A DNA stretch of 64,000 bases from Lachnospiraceae bacterium (GTDB lineage: Bacteria; Bacillota; Clostridia; Lachnospirales; Lachnospiraceae): contig SVFF01000009.1 of assembly GCA_015057005.1 (NCBI GenBank), positions 1-64,000 on the forward strand, written 5' to 3'. Both the position numbers and the translations under genes were made by a program. Shown here piece after piece: positions 1 through 9,523 of the stretch. The notes beneath the pieces are model-generated. The model was not told where the DNA came from and did no database searches. It was given only the letters and a program-made list of their open reading frames with translations. Position 1 is the stretch's first letter, and each line of letters opens with the position of its first letter.

Positions 1-392
1 CTATGTTGGCATGGTGGGCATATAACGAGGAAAAACAGCAGTTAATCCCGCTAGATGTAACACTTGAAATAGAACATATATTTTCACGAAAAAGACAGGA
101 AAACGAGAGAAGTCTTACTGATAAGAATAGCTTAGAGTCATTAGGAAACAAGGCTCTTTTAGAGAAGAGTATTAATATTAGAGCATCGGATTATCGTTTT
201 GCAGATAAGAAAAAGTATTACATAGGCTTTACTAATGATAAGGGAAAAGTGAAGGACGGAACAAAAATCATTGAACTGGCTGAAATGGCTACTAAGCAAG
301 ATGATTTTGCAGAATCAAATATAATTAACCGTAAGAAAGAAATTATAGATGCCTTTATAGAATATCTTGAATTAAATCAATTGACAGTTTAA
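1..392 (+). CDS. C-terminal fragment of a GmrSD-like / DUF1524 (HNH-type) protein, truncated by window start
   Basis: Protein contains LEIEHIFSRKRQ...NSLESLGNKALLEKSINIRASDYRFADKK, resembling the DUF1524 EHI...N.LLE...N pattern; reading frame runs into the window edge. Confidence 0.6.
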   Translation, partial: MLAWWAYNEEKQQLIPLDVTLEIEHIFSRKRQENERSLTDKNSLESLGNKALLEKSINIRASDYRFADKKKYYIGFTNDKGKVKDGTKIIELAEMATKQDDFAESNIINRKKEIIDAFIEYLELNQLTV

Positions 393-395
393 TAA

Positions 396-476
396 CTTTT
401 GGTCACGATGACCAAAAGTTCCAAATCAACATTCCAAGCCACTTTTGGTCATCGTGACCAGAAGTGGCTTTTCTTT
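396..476 (+). terminator. Two consecutive near-identical hairpins; the second is followed by a T-tract
   Basis: AACTTTTGGTCA-cga-TGACCAAAAGTT then CCACTTTTGGTCA-tcg-TGACCAgAAGTGG followed by cttttctttttttg, directly after the stop at 392. Confidence 0.7.
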
Positions 477-990
477 TTTTGACCAATATTGGGGTTGTAG
501 GGGAACCCTACTGTGAACGCCCTGGGCGTGAAGTTTCCGGCGTAAAGTATACAACTTTAGGCGTATCCTGCTTCTTTCGCAGTCCAATTACGTAGACAAA
601 TTCTACATTTTTGGAATTTTAGACAGAGCCTCTGAAACCCTTGATTTTACTGGGTTTCTCAGTCCGGAATTTTCGGAAAGTGTCTAACGACGTTGGATTC
701 TTTTTAAAGACGCTGGACAAGTCAGTCTCATTTTTTGAGACTATTTGTCCGAGAATTTCGGAATTTGAGAAAATGCTATTTATGAGAAGATACAAGAAAA
801 TATAGTTGATTTTTAGAGTCATCAGCAGAAATGTTGGTGACTTTTTTCTTTTTTTGCCGGATTTTTTGTCATCAGCATTTTTTGACTCCAAGTAATAACT
901 GACAGGAGAAAAAAGTTGAAGAAAAATTGCAAAGATTTTTGCAATCAGCTTTTTTTGACCCTAAGTACTAAACAGAAGGAGGAAAAGAAA

Positions 991-1389
991 ATGCAGAAAC
1001 AGTGGTTAGAACATTTTTGTAAGTACAGACACATTTGTGAATTCCTTGGCAGTGAGGGCAAGGAGAAAGAGGAAATCAAAGAGTATTTGATGCAGGAGTT
1101 GGGATTGCCGGAGGCAACAGCCAGGTATCAGATGACACGAGCTTTGGAAGATGAGGATGGAATTGTCAAAAGCTTTGGATGGAAGTTTTATTTGGACGAG
1201 GAAAAGTTTAAGGCAGTCATAGAGGATTTGCGTTCCATCTATCCTATCAGGTTAAAGCCCTATCCGTATCCGCCTAAAGAAGAGACAGAAGCGAGGGATG
1301 GATTGATTGAATTGAAGAAAAAATATGCAGCTCTTCAGTTGGAATATGATTTACTCCGTTATCGCTATCTAGATGTGAAGGCAAGCTAA
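991..1389 (+). CDS. Hypothetical protein adjacent to integrase remnant
   Basis: ORF 916..1389; likely start ATG at 991 (MQKQWLEHFCKY...) preceded by aaggaggaaaagaaa. Confidence 0.5.
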   Translation: MQKQWLEHFCKYRHICEFLGSEGKEKEEIKEYLMQELGLPEATARYQMTRALEDEDGIVKSFGWKFYLDEEKFKAVIEDLRSIYPIRLKPYPYPPKEETEARDGLIELKKKYAALQLEYDLLRYRYLDVKAS

Positions 1390-1390
1390 T

Positions 1391-2038
1391 GTGTACTGCA
1401 AGTACTACGAGGTGTTCTACATTTTATTTCATACGGGGCTTCGAATTTCTGAATTCTGCGGATTGACCATCAAAGATCTAGATATGAAGAATCGCATCAT
1501 CAACATCGACCATCAGCTTCAGCGACTCAACAATATGGAATATCACATTGAATCCACGAAGACAAACGCCGGAACGAGAAAGATTCCGATGACGGAAGAT
1601 GTGTACCGAATGTTTCAGGCGATTCTGGAGGACAGACCAACAGACCTTCCAGAGGTTATGGTAAATGGTTATGTGGGATTCCTTTTCCGAGACAAGAATG
1701 GAATGCCGGAGGTGGCGCTGCATTGAGAACATCGATTCAAGCATGCGGTCAATCGATACAACAGCATTTTCAAAGTACAGATGCCGAAGATTACGCCTCA
1801 CATTTGCAGACATACCTACTGCAGCAACCAGGCGAAGGCTGGCATGAATCCAAAGACGCTGCAGTACCTGATGGGGCATTCGGATATCGGGGTGACGATG
1901 AATACGTATACGCACCTTGGTTTGGACGATGCAAAGAACGAGATGATTCGAATGGAGGAACTGGAACAGGCCAGAAAAGAAGTGGATAAGACAGAAGGCA
2001 AGAAGCCGATGAAGCAGAATATGTTTAAGGTAGTTTAA
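1391..2038 (+). pseudogene. Tyrosine recombinase/integrase (Tn916-type) C-terminal part, interrupted by in-frame TGA and missing its N-terminus
   Basis: TGLRISEFCGLT...HICRHTYC...LMGHSDIGVTMNTYTHL; ORFs 1391..1726 and 1781..2038 are in the same frame and separated only by TGA at 1724-1726 (H-*-EHRFKHAVNRYN). Confidence 0.85.
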
Positions 2039-2169
2039 GATAAGCAGCGGACGCTCAGGGATTGGAAGGATCCTTGGACGTTATTTTTTGTTAGGAAATT
2101 GAGGTTTGATAAAAATTATTATATAATACTTATAGTTCTTATAATAGAAGAAAATGCTCTGAAGAGGAG

Positions 2170-2988
2170 ATGGAAGACGAAATGAATAAGTTGGTTTATT
2201 TCAATGAAAAGAACGAGCAAATAGTTTTTAGAGAAAATGTTGCTGAAGAAGACATAAATAAATTTTTAGCTGCTAAGGATAATTTTGTTCAAGTAATGAA
2301 TTCTATAGATTACTACAATATTGTGAAAGATAATATAGTTGAATTAATGCAAGCTATTATAAATTATGATTTCAGACAAGAAAAGGCGTTTGCAACTATA
2401 AATAGATATTTTTTTAATATGGTAAGTAGCTTTTATTGTTATGTAAAATATTATGAGAGGTTTTACCACGATCGATACAAGAGAGTTTTTTCAGAACAAT
2501 TTGATAAATATGATACATATAAAATCATATCAGAGTTGAGAAAATATACGACGCATTGTTTTATGGCTATAACCCAAAGCTCCTTCGATATAATGACAGG
2601 AAAATATTCCATTCAAATTATTCCTAATGATTTGTTAGAAAAGGATAAAGGAATGTTAAGGAAAGACGTGAAAGATATTCTGAAACGTCAAATAGAAAAA
2701 GGAGAAGTCATCGATTTAAGACTTTTGACTGGGGATTTCCTTAACATTTTCTGTGAATTACAAATAAAAATTATGAACGAGATGAAAGAAGATATATTTG
2801 AAGATTTGAAAACTATTGAGGATTTTATTTATGGAAAAAATCTGAACAAGAAAGAATCATATATCTTGAAAGAGGATGGTGCGGTTATAAATACTTCTAA
2901 TATTTTGTTTCTGTTTCTGAAAAAATTTCAAGAAGAGTATACAGCAAGCAATGCAGTCGAGATATTAAAGGAAATGCATGAGGGATAA
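2170..2988 (+). CDS. Hypothetical helical protein with RKYTTH (Rx4H) motif
   Basis: ORF of 272 aa; ELRKYTTHCFMAI motif. Confidence 0.6.
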   Translation: MEDEMNKLVYFNEKNEQIVFRENVAEEDINKFLAAKDNFVQVMNSIDYYNIVKDNIVELMQAIINYDFRQEKAFATINRYFFNMVSSFYCYVKYYERFYHDRYKRVFSEQFDKYDTYKIISELRKYTTHCFMAITQSSFDIMTGKYSIQIIPNDLLEKDKGMLRKDVKDILKRQIEKGEVIDLRLLTGDFLNIFCELQIKIMNEMKEDIFEDLKTIEDFIYGKNLNKKESYILKEDGAVINTSNILFLFLKKFQEEYTASNAVEILKEMHEG

Positions 2989-3040
2989 TATTTTCGGATA
3001 CACCAGATGAGATTATTTACGTATGAAGGGAAAATAGAAT

Positions 3041-3760
3041 ATGGAAAAATATACGTTAGAAGATTGTTCTATGTATACTCATTTACAAATTAAGAATAAA
3101 GATGTCTATATTTTTGAAGCACACAATATGGCATTACCCGTCTGGGGAACTTATAGTGATAGATACCAAACGGAATTCAATTTAATAACATTTGATTCTC
3201 ATACAGATACAAGAACGCCATTTACAGCAGAAGTTATTAGCAGAAGTAATGATTTTGAAGTTAGTCCCAAACATCCTGTGGTGAAAGATATTCTGAAAGG
3301 GAAACATTATAAAAAAGATGAATTTTGCTTTGAAGATGTTTTTAAGATTGCACTTCAATATGTAAGAAATGATGAGCATATTCTGACGGCAGATTATTTT
3401 GGATATATCAAATCATATAATGTGATTTGTGATTTGGATGATTTTGAAGCAAAAGGTTATGAGAGTGATGACCGGGTTAGAGGATATGATGCAAAATATT
3501 TTGTTAGGGAGCAGCAAAGTAAAATTAATTACAATGATATTGAACTCCCTATCATTTTGGATTTTGATCTTGATTATTTTATTCATGATAATTGTATAAA
3601 CGAAGAATTAAAAAAAGCTATTGCGCCACTTGTAAAAAATGCCACGCTCATTACTATCGCAAAGGAGCCAGAATATTTTGAACAATGTAAAATGCAAAAT
3701 GATTATACCAACAAAAAGGCATTGGAAGATTTGTTGTTGATGATTGAACAAGTATTGTAA
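3041..3760 (+). CDS. UPF0489-family-like protein
   Basis: EAHNMALPVWGTYSDRY...LITFDSHTDTRTPF...LPIILDFDLDYF: arginase-like Asp/His pattern of UPF0489. Confidence 0.6.
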   Translation: MEKYTLEDCSMYTHLQIKNKDVYIFEAHNMALPVWGTYSDRYQTEFNLITFDSHTDTRTPFTAEVISRSNDFEVSPKHPVVKDILKGKHYKKDEFCFEDVFKIALQYVRNDEHILTADYFGYIKSYNVICDLDDFEAKGYESDDRVRGYDAKYFVREQQSKINYNDIELPIILDFDLDYFIHDNCINEELKKAIAPLVKNATLITIAKEPEYFEQCKMQNDYTNKKALEDLLLMIEQVL

Positions 3761-3883
3761 CGACATTTTTGAATTGGCGCACCATTGAAAGAAAGCTATT
3801 CTTATGGTATCATTGAAGTGACGTTGGCAGTATAGCACACCATTTTAATTCTTAGAGCAAGGCTCTGGAAAGGAGGATGTGCT

Positions 3884-4051
3884 ATGGACGTTAAGGTCAT
3901 AATCGACTATAAAGTCGTACTTGCCCTTGGTGTGGTTGCTATTGGCTCAATTTTTGCTTTGCGAATGGATCCGATGGCAATCAAAGATGTATCGATCTGT
4001 GCGATCGGTGCTGCCAAAGAATTAGCGATTACTGCGGATGGCATTTGCTAA
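3884..4051 (+). CDS. Small membrane-spanning protein (55 aa), not in the ORF track
   Basis: ATG at 3884 after AAAGGAGG; translates MDVKVIIDYKVVLALGVVAIGSIFALRMDPMAIKDVSICAIGAAKELAITADGIC; hairpin follows at about 4068-4092. Confidence 0.6.
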   Translation: MDVKVIIDYKVVLALGVVAIGSIFALRMDPMAIKDVSICAIGAAKELAITADGIC

Positions 4052-4130
4052 TTCTTAAAACGTTGGGCACATAATCGTTTGCATTATGTGCCTTTTTCTG
4101 TATTAGACTTCTTGAAAGTGGAGGAATAAA

Positions 4131-5417
4131 ATGGGAAATTATTATGATGAAGCATTTTCAGAGTTAATAAATTTAATCACTAATAGCAGAGATGCCAGTA
4201 TTCACTTTTATGACGAAACCAATGAAGCATTTGGATCACTTTTGTCATTGGGGGATAGCCGATATAAGAGTTATTCTTTAATGGTAGAAACCAATGAATA
4301 TAGAGCAACGAAAATTATAGAAAAATTAGCAGTATTGTTGTTTCAAAAGAAAGGCGGAAATAACTTTACACTTTATCCAGTAGAAGCATGTTATCAAAAA
4401 TTAAGTATTGATGAACAGGCTAAATCAAGACCGTTTCAAATAGTATTAGAAAAGAACAATCAAAGAACAGGGGTAGTGTTTAGTACCTTAAAAGATGCTA
4501 TAAACTACTATAAACCTTTGGTTGATGGCGAATATTTGGTTGACACATTGCAAATAGTATTACTAATTGATCCTGTGGAAAATGCTTATGATACAGTGAT
4601 TGCTTCTGTAAATGAATTCAATGCAAAAGGAAAAATTTCTCTCGAAAGAGTAACTCTTAGAGAATTTTGGGAACAACATTTTGGAAAAGAAGAATACGAA
4701 GTTCTGGTTGAATACATAAATAGATTCAATGAACAAGCGAAAGAAGTCATTGGATTTAGCACAATAATTACTCCTACAGAATCCGCCTTGCAACGATTCC
4801 GTGAAAAAACAGGTAAAATGTTATGTTCATTTCCCTATACGGAAGCGATTCCTGATAATATATATCAAAAACAGATTGATATATTCCACAATAATTACAT
4901 AGAACGTGGCTTATGGCGTGCGATGATAGGGAAAAATAATTTTGCAATCAGCTTTATTACTTCTGAATGGAACTTTAATATGTATCAGCTGAGTGAAAAT
5001 TTAGATTTAACCAGTGTTGTATCTGGGTACTTAAAATCTATTGAACAGCTTATTTGGGCAATAATAGAATTGAAAAAAGAAAAGACATTTAGTATCAAAT
5101 CTAAATTGGGTGGATTAGTCGAGTTTTCTATGGAAAACGAAGATGTTATCGATGGTACTTTGTGGTCGCTAGAGCAAGTTATTAAGCATAATAGTTGGAT
5201 GGTAGAAGTAAACTACCATGCAAGAAATTATATGATTCAAGCTATCGATGATTGGCGTGAAAAGCATAGGAATGGATACTTTCATAGACATAATTTGCAG
5301 TCAGAAGCAAAGGTTAAAGAAATAAGAAATCAAACGATACAATTGTATTTTTTGATACTTGGTGGTTGTGAAATTAAAGAAGAAGATTTTGAGAAATTGG
5401 GAATTAAGCCGGTATAA
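4131..5417 (+). CDS. Hypothetical protein with C-terminal RNGYFH (RNxxxH, HEPN-like) motif
   Basis: 428 aa ORF; DWREKHRNGYFHRHNL near C-terminus. Confidence 0.55.
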   Translation: MGNYYDEAFSELINLITNSRDASIHFYDETNEAFGSLLSLGDSRYKSYSLMVETNEYRATKIIEKLAVLLFQKKGGNNFTLYPVEACYQKLSIDEQAKSRPFQIVLEKNNQRTGVVFSTLKDAINYYKPLVDGEYLVDTLQIVLLIDPVENAYDTVIASVNEFNAKGKISLERVTLREFWEQHFGKEEYEVLVEYINRFNEQAKEVIGFSTIITPTESALQRFREKTGKMLCSFPYTEAIPDNIYQKQIDIFHNNYIERGLWRAMIGKNNFAISFITSEWNFNMYQLSENLDLTSVVSGYLKSIEQLIWAIIELKKEKTFSIKSKLGGLVEFSMENEDVIDGTLWSLEQVIKHNSWMVEVNYHARNYMIQAIDDWREKHRNGYFHRHNLQSEAKVKEIRNQTIQLYFLILGGCEIKEEDFEKLGIKPV

Positions 5418-5669
5418 AATAAGGTGTGTGTTACTGCAAGATGATTTACACACCCCTTCCCTTTTCAATCGTTAAAAGGTTCAAAAACCTCGGTAGTCTG
5501 CACCCCCCTAAACTGACTACCAATTGACTACTACAGACTACTACACTTGGTCTCAAACTGCCGTATTTTGCCACTTTTGCTACAGTTTCCGGAAAACTGT
5601 AACTCTTGAAGAAATCCGAAAAAGTGCGTAAAATAGGGCAAAACGAGGCATTTCAGGAGGAAGAATATA

Positions 5670-6128
5670 ATGATAAAAGTACTTTTCATCTGCCACGGCA
5701 ACATCTGCCGTTCCACCATGGCCCAATCCGTCCTAACCTACCTGGTAAACCAACACGGCCTCAGCGACTGCTTCACAATAGCCTCCGCAGCCACCAGCCG
5801 CGAGGAAATCGGCAATCCGCCCCACTACGGCACGGTTAATAAACTCCGTAAAGCAGGCATCCCCGTGGTCCCCCACCGTGCTGTTCAAATGACTGCCCGG
5901 GACTACAAAGAGTACGACTACCTGATCGGCATGGATTCTGCCAATATCCGCAATATGACCCGCATCGCAGGCGGGGATCCTGAGGGCAAGATTTACAAGC
6001 TGACGGCCTTTGCCGGGCGCAGTGGAGATATTGCGGATCCCTGGTATACCGGCGATTTTGATGAGACTTATGATGATGTAATGGCGGGCTGTCAGGGTCT
6101 GCTGCAGTATTTGATGGAGCGAATGTAA
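5670..6128 (+). CDS. Low-molecular-weight protein tyrosine phosphatase
   Basis: N-terminal CX5R loop in VLFICHGNICRSTMAQ and DPWYTGDFDETYDDV acid loop. Confidence 0.9.
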   Translation: MIKVLFICHGNICRSTMAQSVLTYLVNQHGLSDCFTIASAATSREEIGNPPHYGTVNKLRKAGIPVVPHRAVQMTARDYKEYDYLIGMDSANIRNMTRIAGGDPEGKIYKLTAFAGRSGDIADPWYTGDFDETYDDVMAGCQGLLQYLMERM

Positions 6129-6395
6129 AGTTAACACCCCAAGGCGATGTGTGGACGCCTTGGGGTGTTTTTCACTTAGGGGAAGCGGCGGTCATATGAC
6201 ACAAAAGTCCTTGGTCAAAATGTTGCACAATTCACAAAATAATGCGGTGAATCATTTGAATATTGAACATTTTAACCCTGAATGTTATAATAAATATGAT
6301 TTTAGACACATATATTTTTAGAAAATAACCCCGCGCGGGTCGGGGTTAAGGCGTTGGAAAGATGCCAATATATTTTTTAAAGGAGGTACTTTTTT

Positions 6396-7754
6396 ATGAC
6401 TGGTTTACCACTTATTATCGCCTTTGTACTTGCGGTTATTGTTATGATCGTGGCAATTTCTAAGTTCAAAGTGCATCCTTTCCTGGCTATCATGGGTGTG
6501 TCCCTGATTCTGGCCCTGATAGCAGGTATCCCTCTGACACAGATTGCAGATGTGATCGGTGCAGGTTTCTCCGGTACGTTCAGTTCCATCGGTATCGTTA
6601 TTATCCTGGGCGCTCTGATCGGTTCCGTTTTGGAGCAGACCGGTGCAGCGTTCAAGCTGGCTGACCTGGTGATCAAGGTTGTGGGTAAGAAGAATCCTGA
6701 GCTGGCTATCGAGCTGATGGGTTGGGTAGTATCCATCCCCGTTTTCTGTGATAGTGGTTTCGTTATTCTGGATCCTATCCGTAAGGCGCTGGTGAAGAGA
6801 ACAGCTACTTCCAGTGTTGCCATGACTGTGGCATTATCTGCAGGTCTGTACATCTCCCATGTATTTATTCCCCCTACACCCGGTCCTATTGCAGCTGCTA
6901 ATACCTTGGGTATCGGCGACAATCTGCTGTTGGTTATGGGCCTCGGTGTGCTGGTATCCATCCCCGCTCTGATCGCAGCGCTGTTCTATGCCAAGTACAT
7001 CGGCAAGAAGGTTAAGAGTGCAGATGAGATCATTACTGATGATCAGGTGACCAAGACCTATGAAGAGCTGGTGGCTGAGTATGGCAAGCTTCCCGGCGGT
7101 CTGAACGCTCTGGCTCCCATCGTTGTTCCCATTCTCCTGATGGCTCTGGGCTCCATCTCCTCCATGGCAGGCTGGACCGGATTTATCAGTGAACTTTGCA
7201 CCTTCCTGGGTAAGCCCGTGATCGCTCTGGCAGTTGGTACGATCTTCGCTGTCATTCAGCTGTCTATCGCAGGCAAGATGGATAAGTTCTATGACATTAC
7301 CAATGACACGCTGAAGGTTACCGGCCCCATCCTGTTCGTTACCGCAGCAGGCGGCGTTCTGGGTAAGGTTATCTCCACCAGTGACATGGTGAACTACATC
7401 ACCACCAATGCAGGCGTTCTGGAAGCAGTTGGTATCTTCTTCCCGTTCCTGCTGGCAGCAATCCTCAAGTCCGCACAGGGATCTTCCACAGTTGCTCTGA
7501 CCACTACCGCCGGTATCGTAGCTCCTCTGCTGGGTGCTATGGGTCTGGATACTCCTGTCCTGACAGCTCTGACCGTTATGGCCATCGGTGCAGGTGCTAT
7601 GACTGTTTCCCATGCAAACGACTCCTACTTCTGGGTTGTTACCAACTTCGGTAAGATGACTCCCGAGCAGGGCTACAAGACCCAGACTGTTATGACCTTG
7701 ATCCTGGGTATTGCTTCCATGATCGGCATTTTCATCTTATCCCTGATCTTCTAA
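6396..7754 (+). CDS. GntP-family gluconate:H+ symporter-like permease
   Basis: 452 aa polytopic protein; GLPLIIAFVLAVIVMIVAISKFKVHPFLAIMGVSL... and SHANDSYFWVVTNF, typical of GntP. Confidence 0.9.
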   Translation: MTGLPLIIAFVLAVIVMIVAISKFKVHPFLAIMGVSLILALIAGIPLTQIADVIGAGFSGTFSSIGIVIILGALIGSVLEQTGAAFKLADLVIKVVGKKNPELAIELMGWVVSIPVFCDSGFVILDPIRKALVKRTATSSVAMTVALSAGLYISHVFIPPTPGPIAAANTLGIGDNLLLVMGLGVLVSIPALIAALFYAKYIGKKVKSADEIITDDQVTKTYEELVAEYGKLPGGLNALAPIVVPILLMALGSISSMAGWTGFISELCTFLGKPVIALAVGTIFAVIQLSIAGKMDKFYDITNDTLKVTGPILFVTAAGGVLGKVISTSDMVNYITTNAGVLEAVGIFFPFLLAAILKSAQGSSTVALTTTAGIVAPLLGAMGLDTPVLTALTVMAIGAGAMTVSHANDSYFWVVTNFGKMTPEQGYKTQTVMTLILGIASMIGIFILSLIF

Positions 7755-7868
7755 AAGTAAATAGTGCAGTGACTTTAATTTAGTTACATAAGTAAGTGAA
7801 TTGGCAGGCAGGATGGTGTGGAGCATCATCCTGCCTGTACTGACATAAGAAAAGTGAGGCTTTGACAG

Positions 7869-9401
7869 ATGAAATATACATGTGTTGACCCGGTTGAGTA
7901 TCTTTATCCCGATATAACTGAATACAAGAGTGGAACAGACAAAATTAATATTCTGGCACCCAGAGGCAGTTTCGCTTGTGCCCAGATTCTTTTTTATGAG
8001 GGCGAAGGTGCCCTGCAGATTACCTGTGAGGGCTGGGAGCCGGAAAGTTACGAAATGGTGGCTATCCCCGTTGAAACCAACGAGCGCATGACTGAGGAGA
8101 ACAGTACTCCTTTTTCACCTGCCAGAAAAGCCCCGTTCTATGTGTATGATTGTTTGAAACCTTACAGCGGCGGGCTCACACTGCAGGATGGTGTGGGCGC
8201 CGTATATTTCTCCTGGAAGATTCCTGTGGATGCCGAGCCCGGTATCGTGCAGGCTTCCGTAAAGGCCGGAGATGTGACCATCTCTGTGACAGTGGAGATT
8301 TCCTCAGCGGTAGTGCCCGCGGAGACGCTGCCTATGATCCTGGGATACAACAGGAACAGCGTTTGTAAGTTCCACAAGGTGGAGAAGGGTACATCTGAAT
8401 ATGAGGCCCTGGACACCGCGTATTTGACCCTACTTCGCCGCATGAGGCAGAATGGCTTGTACGGTATGCCTCACATAAAGTCCATTGAGAATGCTCCCAA
8501 CGAATATGAGTTTGATTTTACTGATTTTGAGGCCTATATGTCTAAGGCTTTGTCTCTGGGTTACAAGTACATGTATCATTTGATTGGATCCAGAATCAGT
8601 TGGCAGAAATCTACGATTGTGGTTGGTGATCGGGCGCTTCCCAGCATGAGCTACGAGGGCTTCTGTTACCTGGCCCAGTTCCTGCCCGCCCTGTCCGCAT
8701 TCCTGGAGGAACGGGGCTGGATGGATAAGTTTGTCATGAGTCTCCTGGATGAGCCCAGAGAGGTCAATTACCTGGAGTACCGCGCCCTTTGCAGTATTGT
8801 GAGAAAATACGCTCCCAAGATCCGCCTGATCGATGCGGTGTCCTGCGGCGAGATGTACGGTTCCATCGATGTTTACATCCCCCTGAGCAACGAATACGAG
8901 GAACACAAGGAAATATTTGAGACCTATCGTAAATATGGCGACGAGGTTTGGTATTACGACTGCGTGCATCCCAGAGGAAACGGTTATATCAACCGCTTCA
9001 TGGACGATCCGCTGTTAACCTCCAGATATCATGGTTGGGCCAATTACGCTTATGACCTGAAGGGTTATCTGCATTGGGCTACCAACGCTTATCAGCCCGG
9101 ACAGGATCCCTTCAAGCAGAGCTGTCCCGAGCACCGCAACACAGATTCTGTGTGCATCCTGCCTCCCGGCGATACCCACTTGGTTTATCCCGGCACCGAT
9201 GGCCCCTGGATGTCCGTCCGTTTCGAGAATTTCAGGGCGGGTACTGAGGAGTTCGAGATGCTGAAAGTCCTGGCAGAGACCGACAAGGAGCTGGCGGATG
9301 AGATCTGCGGCACCGTGTTCCATTCCTTTACTGACGTAGAATATGATCCGGCCGCATTCAGGGCAGTTAGAAATAAACTGATCCGTGCGCTGGAGAAATA
9401 A
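7869..9401 (+). CDS. DUF4091 / GH123-like protein
   Basis: 510 aa; MSLLDEPRE...DVYIPLSNEYEEH...EVWYYDCVHPRGN...WANYAYDLKGYLHWATNAY pattern. Confidence 0.75.
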   Translation: MKYTCVDPVEYLYPDITEYKSGTDKINILAPRGSFACAQILFYEGEGALQITCEGWEPESYEMVAIPVETNERMTEENSTPFSPARKAPFYVYDCLKPYSGGLTLQDGVGAVYFSWKIPVDAEPGIVQASVKAGDVTISVTVEISSAVVPAETLPMILGYNRNSVCKFHKVEKGTSEYEALDTAYLTLLRRMRQNGLYGMPHIKSIENAPNEYEFDFTDFEAYMSKALSLGYKYMYHLIGSRISWQKSTIVVGDRALPSMSYEGFCYLAQFLPALSAFLEERGWMDKFVMSLLDEPREVNYLEYRALCSIVRKYAPKIRLIDAVSCGEMYGSIDVYIPLSNEYEEHKEIFETYRKYGDEVWYYDCVHPRGNGYINRFMDDPLLTSRYHGWANYAYDLKGYLHWATNAYQPGQDPFKQSCPEHRNTDSVCILPPGDTHLVYPGTDGPWMSVRFENFRAGTEEFEMLKVLAETDKELADEICGTVFHSFTDVEYDPAAFRAVRNKLIRALEK

Positions 9402-9523
9402 AATCATATGCAAAGCGTTGCTCAATGAGCATGTTGGAAATAGGAAAGCATGAGTATGGCGTTGTCTGAGGAGTGCGCCGAAAATGATTTTGAGATGATT
9501 TGAAAACAGAGAGGAAGATGCCT

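Noticed and set aside
619-891. 90 aa minus-strand ORF near the window start
   Set aside because: Low-complexity Lys/Ser/Phe-rich, no RBS, spans repetitive non-coding DNA with hairpins.
1723-1989. Alternative-frame ORF overlapping the integrase
   Set aside because: The conserved integrase sequence continues in the original frame; this frame has no integrase features.
5606-5839. 77 aa + strand ORF overlapping the phosphatase start
   Set aside because: Out-of-frame overlap with the clear LMW-PTP gene; Pro/Arg/His-rich shadow translation.
6325-6347. AACCCCG...CGGGGTT hairpin upstream of gntP-like gene as a riboswitch
   Set aside because: A simple short hairpin only; no conserved aptamer elements recognised, so not called as regulatory RNA.
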